A DNA stretch of 64,000 bases from Microvirga sesbaniae (lineage in GTDB: Bacteria > Pseudomonadota > Alphaproteobacteria > Rhizobiales > Beijerinckiaceae): assembly GCF_025460805.1 (NCBI RefSeq), contig NZ_JAMXFJ010000001.1, positions 29,074 to 93,073 of the forward strand, read 5' to 3'. Positions 26,152 to 37,724 of the stretch are shown piece by piece. The notes under the pieces were generated by a model that was not told the DNA's origin, made no database searches, and worked only from the letters and a program-made list of their open reading frames with translations. Both the position numbers and the translations under genes were made by a program. Within the stretch, counting starts at the first letter, position 1. The number at the start of each line of letters is the position of its first letter.

Positions 26152-29100
26152 TCAACTCCGTTCGGCCCGGGTTCGATCCAGAGCGGCCGTCCGGCCCTGG
26201 ACGGCGACGGGCGGTCGGTTGGCCACGGGATCGACCGGCCGGGGGCGCCAGGCTTCGACAGCGGCCTTGGCGGCCTTCAGCTCGGCCGCGCTCAGGCGCC
26301 CGGCGATCTCGTCCCGCTTCTGGCTCGCCTCCGCGTCGCCCTGATCGGCCGCGAGGGCGAACCACCGGAACGCCTTCGACGGATCCGCCTTGGCCCCGAT
26401 GCCGAGGGCGAGCAGGACGCCCAGATTGTACTGGCTGTCCCGCAGGCCGGACTCGGCCGCCTCGCCGTACCAGCGCAGCGCGGCGGCGTAATCCGGCTTG
26501 CCGTACTGGCCCGAGGCGAGAAGGGTGGCGAGGTTGTGCATGGCGCGGACGTTGCCGCCGAGAGCCGCCCGCTCGTACCAGAACGCGGCCTGCTTGATGT
26601 CGTGGGGGATCCCGTCGCCCTTCTCGTGCATCATGGCGAGCCGCTCCTGTGCGGGAGGAAGGCCGGCCTGAGAGGCCCGCTCGAAGAGCCGGGCGGCGGC
26701 GGTCACGTCCTTTGCCATCCCGCGTCCTTCGGCGGCCCGCGAGGCGATCTCATAGAGCGCGGCCGCGTCGCCCGAGCGGGCAGCCTGCTGCAGGCTCGCC
26801 GGGGCATCCGCCGGGATGCCCTTAACGGTCGCGGGATCGACGAGAAACTGCCCGGACACGAGCGGATCGGCGGAGACGGACCCGGTGGCGAGGCTGGACG
26901 ACTGGAAGACGCTCAGATCACCGGCTTGAGAAGCGTCGGCGGTGACGACCGGCTTCGCATTCTCGGCAGGCGCCGCTTCCTGCCGCACGCTCGCCGGCGC
27001 CGGATCGGGCGGGACCTGCCCGACGGACAGGATCGGATAGGTTCCGGTCGCCAGGATCAGGAACGCCAACCCGAACAGAAGAGGGCGCCGGCGGCTGTCG
27101 AGGCTGCGGCGCAGGCGCTCGAACAGGGATGAGACGCCGGCTGCGGATTCGCCGGTCTCCGGTTGATCGGCCTCGACCGCGGACCCGGCCTCCTGCTTGA
27201 GGGGTGACGGGGAGGGAGTGGGGACAGGCTCCGGAATTGCGCTCTGCGCGGCCCGTCGGGCGGCCGCGATGAAGCTGGCCCGCAGATGGCCGAGATCGGA
27301 TTCGGGGGCCGGTTCGGGCGCAGCCGTCGGGGCGGGCGGGGAGGCGGCGTCCGGAGGAGGCGGGGCGGCCTCCTCCACCTGCGACAGGGTGGCGGCATGG
27401 AGCCTGCGGACGGCTGCTTCGAGACGATCCGCGGGCAGCCGCGGCCCCGCGGGAGCGGCCGGCATGGAGGGGTCCTGGCGGGCCGCCACGGGAGCATCCC
27501 CGTTCGGCAGCCGGGACGTGAGGGATTCCAGCGCGTCGCGAACGGCCCGGAGCGTCTCCTGCGTCTTCTTGTCGGACCGGCTGTGAAGGGCCTTCAGCTC
27601 GACGACCCCATGCTTCAGGGCATCGAGATCGCCGGAATCCGGCAAGGCAGGGCGGATGTCGTTCAGCACGGTCCTGGCCGCACGCTCGGCGAGGCCGACG
27701 GCCTCGTCCTGAAGCCTCTTGAGGTGCCCGCTCGCCTCGGTCAGGGCTGTCTGCAGGGCTGCCCCCGGCATCTGATCGAACCGCTCGGCCAGAGCCGCCA
27801 CCTGGCGCTCGAGAGCATCGAGGCTTGCGGGCTGAGACGGCGCCCGTTCGAGCTTCTGGTCGATGGATCGCAGCATCTGCGCCATGCCGGAGGTGTCGGC
27901 CTGCCGGACGAGTTCGCGCAGCTCCTGCTCGATTCGGTCGAACCGCTCCATCAGGGGCTCGCGGGGCTGGGCCTCCCTTTCGGCCACGGCCTCGATCCGC
28001 GATGACAGATGCTTGATCCTGTCGATCAGCGTCTCGCCGCCCGCGGCGCGGCTTTCCGACAGGCCGGCCATGCGCTCGGTCAGCAGGGCGAGCTGCTCGC
28101 TGATCGGGGTCAGGTCCGCCGGTGCCGGTTGAGGGCGGCGGGCGAGAAGGTCCACGCTGCGGCTCAAGGTCTCGAGCTGCTCGGGAACCCGGCTCGTCTC
28201 CTGCGCCGTGGCGGTGACGTAGAGGGCCGAGCAGACGTCGTCGAGGGACGACTTCAGGGCGGTGAAATCGCTCTTGCTCACCTGATGGAGGCGCAGCTCC
28301 GACAACTGGCGGGCGAGGACCTCGATCTCGCCGGAGAGCCGGGCGATCTGCTGCGGCTCGGCCCGGTGCGCCAGATCCTGGCGCATGTCGACGATCTGGC
28401 CGCTGAGGAAATCCACGACCGAGCGGTCCACCCCGGACGCGGCCACCGCGTCGATCTTGGCTTTGATCTGGTCGATTTCCTGGCCGATGCGCCCGTGCAG
28501 CTCTTCGCTCACCTCTCCCGCGAGGGACCGGATCTGCTCGTAGAGCACGGTGATCGAGCCGGCGAGGGTGCGCATGTCCCGGGCCGTCGGCCCCTGGCCG
28601 AGATCCTTGGCGATCGACCCGAGGGCGGCGTCGAGCGCGCCGATCTCCTCACGGGTCGCCAGAGTTTCGATGCCGGAGCGCAGGCCGTCGATCTCCGCGC
28701 GGATCCCGTCGACGGCAGGGGTCAAGGCCGGATTGGGCTGTTCGAGATGGGCGGCGAGACGGGACATGTCGGCCCGCAGGCCGACCAGGGTTTCGGACAC
28801 GGGGGCGAGCGCCTTGAGCGCCTCCTCGACCGGAAATTCGATGCGTGGCGGGGCAGCCCGCTCCGCCGTGACCTGCCGCTCCACCGTCTCGAGACGCTCC
28901 TTGAGGGACGACAGGGCCTCCGAGAGCACGGCGGCGATCCGCTCCTGCTGATCCGCGGAGCTGCGGGTGGCGTCGGTCAGGCGGATTTCCGCCTGTTCGA
29001 TCCAGCTTGCCATGGATTCGAGCGCCACCGCGGTCCGGGAGGCCTGATCCTGAGCGGGGCGCCCGTTCTGCGCCGCCACGGCGGCCATCAGGGTGTCGTA

Positions 29101-29319
29101 GTCGCGCTTGGGCCGCGAACGGGCGGACATCCGGGCAATGAGACCGTCGAGATCGCTGCCCGCCCGCCCCGGTGTTGATCCGGGCCTGTCCCGAGCCTCT
29201 TCGAGGACGGCTGCGATCCACTCCTCGAGGCTCATGCCGGCCTGTCGAGCCGCGGCGGAGATCAGCGCGCGTGCATCGAGATCCAGGTCGTCAGATCTTG
29301 AGAAGACGGGTCGTCTCAT
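26152..29319 (-). CDS. PodJ-like polar organiser with coiled coils and Sel1 repeats
   Basis: 1055 residues. An N-terminal helix (LDLDARALISAAARQAGMS...EEW) resembles the start of Rhizobiales PodJ/Sel1 proteins. It is followed by about 550 residues of predicted coiled coil (many ELxxLxxQ heptads) and a Pro/Ala-rich linker near 640-730. A single transmembrane helix lies near 744-764 (FGLAFLILATGTYPIL). The periplasmic part has about four Sel1-type repeats between roughly 850 and 1000 (AARLFERASQAG, AAFWYERAALGG, ALRWYGEAAESG, AFRWFALAADQG) and ends in a VEAWRPRP-type tail. The layout matches PodJ, which places proteins at the cell pole, but this identity is inferred from architecture. Confidence 0.8.
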   Translation of the reverse strand: MRRPVFSRSDDLDLDARALISAAARQAGMSLEEWIAAVLEEARDRPGSTPGRAGSDLDGLIARMSARSRPKRDYDTLMAAVAAQNGRPAQDQASRTAVALESMASWIEQAEIRLTDATRSSADQQERIAAVLSEALSSLKERLETVERQVTAERAAPPRIEFPVEEALKALAPVSETLVGLRADMSRLAAHLEQPNPALTPAVDGIRAEIDGLRSGIETLATREEIGALDAALGSIAKDLGQGPTARDMRTLAGSITVLYEQIRSLAGEVSEELHGRIGQEIDQIKAKIDAVAASGVDRSVVDFLSGQIVDMRQDLAHRAEPQQIARLSGEIEVLARQLSELRLHQVSKSDFTALKSSLDDVCSALYVTATAQETSRVPEQLETLSRSVDLLARRPQPAPADLTPISEQLALLTERMAGLSESRAAGGETLIDRIKHLSSRIEAVAEREAQPREPLMERFDRIEQELRELVRQADTSGMAQMLRSIDQKLERAPSQPASLDALERQVAALAERFDQMPGAALQTALTEASGHLKRLQDEAVGLAERAARTVLNDIRPALPDSGDLDALKHGVVELKALHSRSDKKTQETLRAVRDALESLTSRLPNGDAPVAARQDPSMPAAPAGPRLPADRLEAAVRRLHAATLSQVEEAAPPPPDAASPPAPTAAPEPAPESDLGHLRASFIAAARRAAQSAIPEPVPTPSPSPLKQEAGSAVEADQPETGESAAGVSSLFERLRRSLDSRRRPLLFGLAFLILATGTYPILSVGQVPPDPAPASVRQEAAPAENAKPVVTADASQAGDLSVFQSSSLATGSVSADPLVSGQFLVDPATVKGIPADAPASLQQAARSGDAAALYEIASRAAEGRGMAKDVTAAARLFERASQAGLPPAQERLAMMHEKGDGIPHDIKQAAFWYERAALGGNVRAMHNLATLLASGQYGKPDYAAALRWYGEAAESGLRDSQYNLGVLLALGIGAKADPSKAFRWFALAADQGDAEASQKRDEIAGRLSAAELKAAKAAVEAWRPRPVDPVANRPPVAVQGRTAALDRTRAERS

Positions 29320-29590
29320 GGTTGGGCTCGCCGGGGTACGCGTGAACTCGAGAGGGCCCGCACGGCCCCGTGCCGGTGCGCGCCTGACGGACCCGGAGCC
29401 TGAGAGAGGCGAATCACCTCGCGCCACGACCCCTTGCCCAGCGCTGCAACTTCCGTCCGGCATAGTAAAAAACCCGTTAAGCAGAGGGGATTTAGCGACG
29501 ATCCGGGCATGGGGTCTCATATCTTCCGTAACGGTAATCTTCCGAAGCGCTCTGCCTTTACCCCAGCGGCAGATCCGAAACGTAACACTC

Positions 29591-29620
29591 TTGCAATTGG
29601 GTAAAAAGATGTTCTATCAT
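29591..29620 (+). promoter_or_regulatory. Candidate sigma-70-type promoter of the merR gene
   Basis: TTGCAA (29591-29596), an 18-bp spacer and TATCAT (29615-29620) lie 62 bp upstream of the merR start. The area (about 29515-29640) is unusually A+T-rich for the window. The remainder of the 362-bp gap between the divergent podJ-like and merR genes shows nothing else clear. Confidence 0.45.
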
Positions 29621-29681
29621 TTCATTACTGAAGGGGAAGTCCTCAGGCTTGCCTCGTCATGAAGAAATCACGGGGGGTTCC

Positions 29682-30083
29682 ATGGACCACATTACAGGCA
29701 GCACTCCTGCCGGCGAGAGTGCAAGACTTTATACGATCGGCGATCTGGCCCGCGAGTTCGGGGTCACTCTCCGCACCCTGCGGTTCTACGAGGACCGTGG
29801 CCTCCTCTCGCCCCGACGGGACGGGACGGCACGAATCTACGATGCCCGCGACCGCGAGCGTCTCTCCGTCATCCTCAAGGGCAAGCAGCTCGGCTTCACG
29901 CTGACCGAGATCCGCGCCATGGTGGCCGAAGAGCGGTCCGGCAATGGAGCGGCGATGAATCTCAAGCTGTCTCTCGACCAGATCGAAGATCAGATCCGCC
30001 ATCTCGAGCAGCAGAAGGGCGAGATCGAAGAGGCCCTGGCCGAGCTCCAGGCCCGCCGCGCGGGCCTCGCCGTGGCGGCCTGA
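29682..30083 (+). CDS. MerR family transcriptional regulator, likely of fatty-acid oxidation
   Basis: A 133-residue regulator. The winged helix-turn-helix is YTIGDLAREFGVTLRTLRFYEDRGLLSP (about residues 16-43). It is followed by the dimerisation coiled coil SLDQIEDQIRHLEQQKGEIEEAL. No cysteine is present in the effector region, so metal sensing is unlikely. GGGGGG lies six bases before the ATG. It is encoded directly upstream of three beta-oxidation genes in the same direction. MerR proteins of this type (LiuR-like) control acyl-CoA degradation in other proteobacteria, so an acyl-CoA or related signal is inferred. Confidence 0.88.
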   Translation: MDHITGSTPAGESARLYTIGDLAREFGVTLRTLRFYEDRGLLSPRRDGTARIYDARDRERLSVILKGKQLGFTLTEIRAMVAEERSGNGAAMNLKLSLDQIEDQIRHLEQQKGEIEEALAELQARRAGLAVAA

Positions 30084-30115
30084 GCCGCAGCGCCGGAACG
30101 CAATCGTCCGAGACA

Positions 30116-30160
30116 GCCCATCCGTCCGCAGACCGCCGGTCTGCGGACGGATGGGCGTTT
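30116..30160 (+). terminator. Very strong Rho-independent terminator after merR
   Basis: A perfect 19-bp stem (30116-30134 with 30138-30156, arms starting GCCCATCCGTCC) with a 3-nt GCC loop is followed by GTTTTCG. It lies 33 bp past the merR stop. The following 310 bp before 30471 hold no gene; GTT-N8-AAC at 30391-30404, near TATATG, may be part of the operon promoter. Confidence 0.88.
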
Positions 30161-30470
30161 TCGCTTGGGAGGGCGGAAAGGCCAGGCCGCCTCCCGCTGA
30201 AGCGCTCGCCCCGCCGCGCTGATGCGCCTCTGGCCCCGGATGCTGCCGCGCGATCGCCGGCCGCTCCAAAATCCGATCCTCCCGGAAGACGGGGAGGTCG
30301 CCTCGTGATGGGGTCGAGGCGGGCGGGCCCCGGTCGTTGCCGCTTCCGCCAAAGATTTCCCACCCTACCTCTTTCCAAAACGGCGTAATGGTTTATATGT
30401 GAACTATCTACTTGACCGGCATCTTCCTCACGGGGACGTTCATGCCGGAATGCGATCTGGGAGAGTTCGA

Positions 30471-32264
30471 ATGCCGGTCTACAAGGCCCCCGTCGAAGAC
30501 GTCATGTTCCTCCTGAACGACGTGTTCCCGATTGAGCGTCACAACAACCTGCCCGGTTTCGCCGATGCGACCTCCGAGACGGTGGAGGCGATCCTCGCCG
30601 AGGGCGCCAAGCTTTGCGAGGAGGTGTTCGCGCCCCTGAACCTCTCCGGCGACCAGGAGGGCTGCACCCGCCATCCGGACGGCTCGGTCACGACCCCGAA
30701 GGGCTTCAGGCAAGCCTACGACGCTTATGCCGCCGGCGGCTGGATGGGACTGGCCGCTCCCGAGGAATACGGCGGCCAGGGGCTGCCCTCCGTCCTCAAC
30801 ACGGTGATGCAGGAATTCGTGTCCTCGGCCAACCTGGCGCTCGGCATGTATCCGGGCCTGACCCAGGGGGCCATCGCGGCCCTCATGGTGCACGGGACCG
30901 ACGAGCAGAAGAAGACCTATCTGCCGAAGATGGTCGAGGGCGCCTGGACCGGCACCATGAACCTGACCGAGCCTCATTGCGGCACGGATCTGGGCCTGCT
31001 CAAGACCAAGGCCGTGCCGAACGGTGACGGCTCCTATGCCATCACCGGCACCAAGATCTTCATCTCGGCCGGCGAGCACGACATGGCGGAGAACATCGTC
31101 CACCTGGTGCTGGCCCGCATCGAGGGAGCGCCCGCCGGAACCAAGGGCATCTCGCTCTTCGTGGTGCCGAAGATCCTCGTCAACGCCGACGGCTCCCTCG
31201 GGGAGCGCAACGGCGTCTCCTGCGGGTCGCTCGAGCACAAGATGGGCATTCACGGCAACGCCACCTGCGTGATGAACTACGACGGCGCCACGGGTTGGCT
31301 GATCGGCGAGGCGAATCGCGGCCTCAACGCCATGTTCGTGATGATGAACGAGGCGCGGCTCGCGGTCGGCGTCCAGGGATTGTCCCAGTCGGAAGTCGCC
31401 TATCAGAACGCCGTGGCCTACGCGAAGGACCGCCTCCAGGGCCGTGCGCTCACCGGGGCCAAGTTCCCCGACAGGCCGGCCGATCCGATCATCGTGCATC
31501 CGGACGTGCGCCGCACGCTGCTCTCCATCAAGGCGTTCAACGAGGCGGCGCGGGCGCTCATCGTCTGGACCGGGCTGAACAGCGACATCGCGCATCGCTC
31601 GTCCGACGAGGCGCAGCGCCAGACCGCCGAGGACTACATGGGTCTGATGACTCCCGTGGTGAAAGGCGTGCTCACCGATCTCGGCTTCGACAACGCCGTG
31701 AAGGCGCAGCAGATGTTCGGCGGCCACGGCTACATCGAGGAATGGGGCATGTCGCAGTTCGTGCGCGACGCCCGCATCGCCATGATCTACGAGGGCGCCA
31801 ACGGCATCCAGGCCATGGATCTCGTCGGCCGCAAGCTCGGCAAGGACGGCGGGCGGGCCATCATGGCGTTCTTCAACGAGGTCGGCGCCTTCTGCCAGGA
31901 GAATGCCGGCGACGATGGCCTGAAGGCCTATGTGGCGCCCCTGCAGCAGGGCCTCGGCCATCTGCAGCAGGCCACCATGTGGTTCATGCAGAACGCCATG
32001 ACGAAGCCCGACAATGCCGGCGCGGGCGCCACCGACTACATGCATCTCTTCGGCCTCGTGGCCCTGGGATACATGTGGGCCCGGATGGCGAAGGTGGCCC
32101 AGGCGAAGAAGGCCGAGGGCAACGGCGTCGCCGACAAGATGGATGCCAAGCTCCTGACCGGCCGCTTCTTCATGGAGCGGATGCTGCCCGAGACCGGCAT
32201 GCGTCTCGCCCGCATCTCCACCGGGGCGGACACGACCATGGCGCTGCCGGCGGACGCGTTCTGA
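30471..32264 (+). CDS. Acyl-CoA dehydrogenase, long form (FadE/DmdC-like)
   Basis: Oxidises acyl-CoA to trans-2-enoyl-CoA with FAD. At 597 residues it belongs to the long family that starts MPVYKAPVEDVMFLLNDV and carries an extra C-terminal domain. FAD/substrate motifs are TGTMNLTEPHCGTDLG and GTKIFISAGEHD. The catalytic base is Glu441 in YEGANGIQ. The same family includes methylmercaptopropionyl-CoA dehydrogenase DmdC, so a short sulfur-containing acyl-CoA cannot be excluded. GGGAGAG lies before the ATG at 30471. It is first gene of the beta-oxidation operon with the thiolase and the fused hydratase/dehydrogenase. Confidence 0.92.
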   Translation: MPVYKAPVEDVMFLLNDVFPIERHNNLPGFADATSETVEAILAEGAKLCEEVFAPLNLSGDQEGCTRHPDGSVTTPKGFRQAYDAYAAGGWMGLAAPEEYGGQGLPSVLNTVMQEFVSSANLALGMYPGLTQGAIAALMVHGTDEQKKTYLPKMVEGAWTGTMNLTEPHCGTDLGLLKTKAVPNGDGSYAITGTKIFISAGEHDMAENIVHLVLARIEGAPAGTKGISLFVVPKILVNADGSLGERNGVSCGSLEHKMGIHGNATCVMNYDGATGWLIGEANRGLNAMFVMMNEARLAVGVQGLSQSEVAYQNAVAYAKDRLQGRALTGAKFPDRPADPIIVHPDVRRTLLSIKAFNEAARALIVWTGLNSDIAHRSSDEAQRQTAEDYMGLMTPVVKGVLTDLGFDNAVKAQQMFGGHGYIEEWGMSQFVRDARIAMIYEGANGIQAMDLVGRKLGKDGGRAIMAFFNEVGAFCQENAGDDGLKAYVAPLQQGLGHLQQATMWFMQNAMTKPDNAGAGATDYMHLFGLVALGYMWARMAKVAQAKKAEGNGVADKMDAKLLTGRFFMERMLPETGMRLARISTGADTTMALPADAF

Positions 32265-32349
32265 CCGCCCAGCAAGTAAAGCGTTCCTTATCCGACAACG
32301 ATCCCGGCGCGCCTTGCGTCCGGGACGACCACACGACCGGGAGACCCTC

Positions 32350-33558
<1,209 letters not shown>

Positions 33559-33582
33559 GACGGCGGGAACGGGAGAACCATC

Positions 33583-35793
33583 ATGACGAACTTCACCAAT
33601 TTCCGCTTCGAGACGGATTCCGACGGGATTGCGGTCGCCACCTGGGACATGCCCGGCCGCTCCATGAACGTGATCACCCCCGAGGTGATGGGCGAACTGG
33701 AGCAGATCATCGAGACGGTCGCCGGCGACGAGGCGATCAAGGGTTGCGTGATCACCTCCGGCAAGGAGGCTTTCTCCGGCGGGGCCGATCTCACCATGCT
33801 TCAGGGCCTCGGCGCAGAATACGCGCGGCTCGCCAAGGAGAAGGGCGAAGAGGCCGCGATGCAGTTCTTCTTTGAGGAATCGCGCCGGCTCTCGCTGCTC
33901 TATCGCCGCCTCGAGACCTGCGGCAAGCCGTTTGCCGCGGCCATCCACGGCGTCTGCCTCGGCGGCGCCTTCGAGCTCGCGCTCGCGTGCCATTTCCGCG
34001 TGCTCTCGGACGTGGATTCCACACGCGTCGGCCTGCCCGAGGTGAAGGTCGGGCTCTTCCCGGGCGCCGGCGGCACCCAACGCGTGGCGCGCCTGATGCA
34101 GACGGGCGACGCCCTGCAGATGCTGTTCAAGGGCGAGCAGATCCGTCCGCTCATGGCCCGCAACATGGGCCTCGTCCATGCGGTCGCGCCGCGCGAGGCC
34201 ATCGTCGAGACGGCCAGGGACTGGATCAGGCAAGGCGGTTCGGCCGTCGCGCCCTGGGACCAGAAGGGCTACAAGCTGCCGTCGAACAAGGTCTATTCCG
34301 CGGCCGGCATGCAGATCTGGCCTCCGGCCAACGCCATCTACCGGCGCGAGACCCAGGACAATTACCCGGCGATCCGCGCGATCCTGGAATCCGTCTATCA
34401 GGGGCTGCAGCTCCCGATGGATCTCGCCCTGAAGGTGGAGTCGCGCTGGTTCGCCAAGATCCTGCGGTCGAAGGAGGCGGCGGCGATGATCCGTACGCTC
34501 TTCATCTCCATGCAGGATCTCAACAAGGGCGCGCGCCGTCCGAAGGACGTGCCGCCGACGAGCCTGAAGAAGGTCGGCGTCGTCGGCGCGGGCTTCATGG
34601 GCGCGAGCGTCGCCTACGTCACGGCCAATGCCGGTCTCGACGTGGTGCTCATCGACCGCGATAGGGAATCGGCCGAGAAGGGCAAGGCCCATTCGCACAA
34701 GCTCATGACCGACCAGATCATGAAGGGCCGCGCCAAGACGGCGGACCGCGATGCGCTGCTCGCCCGCATCACGCCGTCGGCCGATTACGCCGATCTCAAG
34801 GATTGCGATCTCGTCATCGAGGCCGTGTTCGAGGATCCCAAGGTCAAGGCCGAGGTGATCCAGAAGGTCGAGGCCGCGATCCGGCCGGACTGCGTCTTCG
34901 CGTCCAACACCTCGACCCTGCCGATCACCGGCTTGGCCCAGCAGGCGAAGACGCCCGACCAGTTCATCGGCATCCACTTCTTCTCGCCGGTCGAGAAGAT
35001 GATGCTGGTCGAGATCATCATGGGCAAGGAGACGGGCGACAGGGCGCTCGCGACGGCGCTCGATTACGTGCGCCTGATCAAGAAGACGCCGATCGTCGTC
35101 AACGACTCGCGCGGCTTCTTCGCCAATCGCTGCGTGCTCGCCTACATCCTCGAGGGACACCTCATGTTCACCGAGGGGCTGCCGGCCGCGATGATCGAGC
35201 AGGCGGGCAGGCAGGCCGGCATGCCGGTCGGGCCGCTCTCCCTCAACGACGAGGTCGGGGTCGATCTCGGCCTCAAGATCCTGCGCGCCACCAAGGCGCA
35301 GCTGGGTGAAGCCGCCATCGTGCCGGAGCAGGAGGAGTTGCTCACCACGCTCGTCGAGAAGGGGGGACGTCTCGGCCGCAAGAACCGGAAAGGCTTCTAC
35401 GATTATCCCGAGGGCGGGCAGAAGCGCCTGTGGCCGGGCCTGAAAGATCTGCAGACCAGGCACGTCGAGCCCGAGTTCGTCGACATGCAGGAGTTGAAGC
35501 AGCGCCTGCTCGTGACCCAGGCCCTGGAAGCGGCCCGCACCTTCGAGGAAGGGGTGGTCACCGATCCGCGCGAGGCGGATGTGGGGTCGATCCTCGGCTT
35601 CGGCTTCGCCCCCTATACGGGCGGTGCGCTGTCCTACATCGACTTCATGGGCGCGAAGGCCTTCGTGGCCCTGTGCCAGAGCCTGCAGTCCAGGCACGGC
35701 GACCGCTTCGCGCCGCCGAGGATTCTCCTCGACATGGCCGCCTCGGGCGACACGTTCTACGGTCGCGCCGCGGGAACGAAGAAGGCGGCTTGA
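33583..35793 (+). CDS. fadB: Fused enoyl-CoA hydratase / 3-hydroxyacyl-CoA dehydrogenase
   Basis: A 736-residue bifunctional beta-oxidation enzyme. The N-terminal crotonase domain (about 1-190) has the oxyanion-hole segment GGADL and the active-site region [15 protein letters not shown]. The NAD-binding domain begins at residue 331 with [13 protein letters not shown]. The dehydrogenase His is in [11 protein letters not shown], and the helical C-terminal domains follow. The length fits FadB/FadJ-type alpha subunits. It ends the operon led by the acyl-CoA dehydrogenase gene. Confidence 0.94.
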   Translation: MTNFTNFRFETDSDGIAVATWDMPGRSMNVITPEVMGELEQIIETVAGDEAIKGCVITSGKEAFSGGADLTMLQGLGAEYARLAKEKGEEAAMQFFFEESRRLSLLYRRLETCGKPFAAAIHGVCLGGAFELALACHFRVLSDVDSTRVGLPEVKVGLFPGAGGTQRVARLMQTGDALQMLFKGEQIRPLMARNMGLVHAVAPREAIVETARDWIRQGGSAVAPWDQKGYKLPSNKVYSAAGMQIWPPANAIYRRETQDNYPAIRAILESVYQGLQLPMDLALKVESRWFAKILRSKEAAAMIRTLFISMQDLNKGARRPKDVPPTSLKKVGVVGAGFMGASVAYVTANAGLDVVLIDRDRESAEKGKAHSHKLMTDQIMKGRAKTADRDALLARITPSADYADLKDCDLVIEAVFEDPKVKAEVIQKVEAAIRPDCVFASNTSTLPITGLAQQAKTPDQFIGIHFFSPVEKMMLVEIIMGKETGDRALATALDYVRLIKKTPIVVNDSRGFFANRCVLAYILEGHLMFTEGLPAAMIEQAGRQAGMPVGPLSLNDEVGVDLGLKILRATKAQLGEAAIVPEQEELLTTLVEKGGRLGRKNRKGFYDYPEGGQKRLWPGLKDLQTRHVEPEFVDMQELKQRLLVTQALEAARTFEEGVVTDPREADVGSILGFGFAPYTGGALSYIDFMGAKAFVALCQSLQSRHGDRFAPPRILLDMAASGDTFYGRAAGTKKAA

Positions 35794-35809
35794 TCGTCCT
35801 CCGCGTCTC

Positions 35810-35896
35810 TTCATCGCCGGCCCTGTGCCGGTGATCCCGATCCGGGAAGCGCCGCGCCTTACCGCATCGGGATGGCCGGGCCAAGCCCGGCCATGG
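35810..35896. repeat. REPIN-like element (family B)
   Basis: CATCGCCGGCCCTGTGCCGGTGATCCCGAT, spacer with GAAGCGCCGCGCCT, then ATCGGGATGGCCGGG and CCCGGCCATGGCG. Both inverted halves are intact. It lies just after the beta-oxidation operon and before dinB. Confidence 0.8.
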
Positions 35897-35981
35897 CGGG
35901 GAGGGGGCTCGGCAAAACCTTGACCGATACCCTCCTGCGTCCCATGACTCGGAGGGTGTGAAGACACGGAAGGGGCTCCCC

Positions 35982-36491
35982 ATGAAGCCGCACTTTGCCA
36001 TGATGGCGGGCTACAATGCGTGGTGCAACGCGCGCATCTACGATGTTGCTGCGCGCCTGTCCGATGCGGATTACCGCGCGGACCGCGGGGCGTTCTTCAA
36101 GTCGGTGCACGGCACGCTCAATCATCTCCTCGCCACCGACCGCATCTGGATGAGGCGGTTCACCGGGCAGGGGGATGCGCCGAACCGGCTCGACGCGATC
36201 CTGTTCGAGGGGTTCTCCGAGCTTCGCGAGGCGCGCGACCGGGAGGACGCGCGGATCGTCGGCTACATCGACGGCCTGTCCGACGCCGACCTCGCGGGGC
36301 GCATCCGCTATCGGACGATCACGAACCCCGCCGAGGTCGAGCAGCCCCTGGCGCCGGCGTTGGCCCACTTCTTCAATCACCAGACCCATCATCGCGGTCA
36401 GGTCCACGGCCTGCTCACCGGCTTCGGCCTCGAGGCTCCCTCCCTCGACCTGATCCTGTTTCAGCGCCAGACGGGCATGGGCCTGGCATGA
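35982..36491 (+). CDS. DinB/YfiT family putative metalloenzyme
   Basis: A 169-residue four-helix-bundle protein of the DinB superfamily. The predicted metal-binding histidines are in HGTLNHLL (near residue 47) and HQTHHRGQVH (near 136). Family members include thiol-dependent transferases; the substrate here is unknown and there is no link to the E. coli SOS polymerase of the same name. GGAAGGGG precedes the ATG at 35982. The stop overlaps the thioesterase start (ATGA). Confidence 0.88.
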   Translation: MKPHFAMMAGYNAWCNARIYDVAARLSDADYRADRGAFFKSVHGTLNHLLATDRIWMRRFTGQGDAPNRLDAILFEGFSELREARDREDARIVGYIDGLSDADLAGRIRYRTITNPAEVEQPLAPALAHFFNHQTHHRGQVHGLLTGFGLEAPSLDLILFQRQTGMGLA

Positions 36492-37036
36492 ATCTCTGGC
36501 TGCGGGTCCTTCACCTCATCGTCGCGTCGCTCTTCCGAAAGAGGCTCGACCCGGTGCGGGACGTGTCGCGCCTGGGGTTCCGGGTATGGCCGCATGATCT
36601 GGATACGTCTCTGCACATGAACAACGGGCGATACTGGACCCTCATGGATCTCGGGCGCACCGACATCATGATCCGCTCCGGCCTGTGGCGCCCCATCCTC
36701 AGGCACGGCTGGGTGCCCGTCGTGGGAGCGGGACAGATCCGCTTCCGGCGGGAACTCAGGCCCTTTCGCTCCTTCATGCTGGAGACCCGCATCCTCACCT
36801 GGTCGGCCAGCCATGTGGTGATGGAGCACCGGCTGATCTCGAAGGCCCGGGACGGCAGCCCCGTCCTCAACGCCATCGCGCTCGTGCGGGCGGGGCTTTA
36901 TGACCGCAGGGAGCGGCGCTTCGTGCCCATGGAGCGCCTGCTCGGCGAGATCGGCGTCGATGCGGAGGCGCCCGCGGCCGCCCCGGAGGTGGAGGCTTTC
37001 CTCATGGCCGAAGAGACGTTGAAGAGCGCCGCCTGA
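36488..37036 (+). CDS. Acyl-CoA thioesterase, hot-dog fold (THEM6-like)
   Basis: A 182-residue thioesterase-family protein. A hydrophobic N-terminal helix (WLRVLHLIVASLF) suggests membrane association. The hot-dog motif is DLDTSLHMNNGRYWTLMD, followed by FRRELRPF and the strand SFMLETRIL. Such proteins hydrolyse or bind acyl-CoA esters; specificity is unknown. The ATG overlaps the stop of dinB, so the two are coupled. Confidence 0.85.
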   Translation: MNLWLRVLHLIVASLFRKRLDPVRDVSRLGFRVWPHDLDTSLHMNNGRYWTLMDLGRTDIMIRSGLWRPILRHGWVPVVGAGQIRFRRELRPFRSFMLETRILTWSASHVVMEHRLISKARDGSPVLNAIALVRAGLYDRRERRFVPMERLLGEIGVDAEAPAAAPEVEAFLMAEETLKSAA

Positions 37037-37091
37037 TGGTCCAAGGTGTGGCCGACGCCGTTCCGGCCTGCGAGAACCCCGAATCGGACCC

Positions 37092-37715
37092 ATGCCCCGC
37101 ATCATCGACTATTACTTCTCCCTCGTGAGCCCCTGGGCCTATATCGGCCATGCGCCTTTCATGGAGATCGCGCAGAAGCATGGGGTCGAGGTCAATTACA
37201 AGCCCGTCTTCCTCGGACGCGTCTTCTCGGAGACCGGCGGCCTGCCCCTGGCCCAGCGCCACCCGGCGCGCCAGCGCTACCGGATCCTCGAATTGCAGCG
37301 CTGGCGTGAGAAGCGCGGCCTGTCGTTCAACATCAACCCGAAGCACTGGCCCTTCGACGTGAACCTCGCCGACCGTTTCGTCATCGCGATCACGGCCTCC
37401 GGCAAGAGTCCCGACAGCTTCCTGCGGCGGGCTTTCGCGGCGGTGTGGGAGGAGGAGCGGGACCTGTCCGATCCGCTCGTTCTCTCCGAGCTCGCCGAGC
37501 AGGCCGGGCTCGACTCGTCTTCCCTCATGGACGTGGTGACCGGCAGCACCACCGAGGCGATCTATGCCCTCAACCTGGAAAATGCGGTGGCGGGGGACGT
37601 CTTCGGCTCGCCGGCCTACGTGCTCGACGGGGAGGTGTTCTGGGGCCAGGACCGGCTCGACCTTCTGGACGATGCGCTGACGAGCGGGCGCGAGCCCTAC
37701 CGGGCGAACCCGTAA
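37092..37715 (+). CDS. 2-hydroxychromene-2-carboxylate isomerase-like (DsbA/kappa-GST fold)
   Basis: A 207-residue thioredoxin-fold protein with a helical insertion, of the NahD/kappa-glutathione-transferase group. The active site is SLVSPWAY, with serine in place of the DsbA cysteine, as in the glutathione-dependent isomerases. GSPAYVLDGEVFWGQDRLDLL is the C-terminal thioredoxin-fold part. No naphthalene-pathway genes are nearby, so the substrate is likely something else. Confidence 0.85.
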   Translation: MPRIIDYYFSLVSPWAYIGHAPFMEIAQKHGVEVNYKPVFLGRVFSETGGLPLAQRHPARQRYRILELQRWREKRGLSFNINPKHWPFDVNLADRFVIAITASGKSPDSFLRRAFAAVWEEERDLSDPLVLSELAEQAGLDSSSLMDVVTGSTTEAIYALNLENAVAGDVFGSPAYVLDGEVFWGQDRLDLLDDALTSGREPYRANP

Positions 37716-37724
37716 GGACCTGCC

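Noticed and set aside
35982..36491. DinB as an SOS polymerase
   Set aside because: It is the small four-helix DinB/YfiT metalloprotein family, unrelated to polymerase IV, and has no SOS box.
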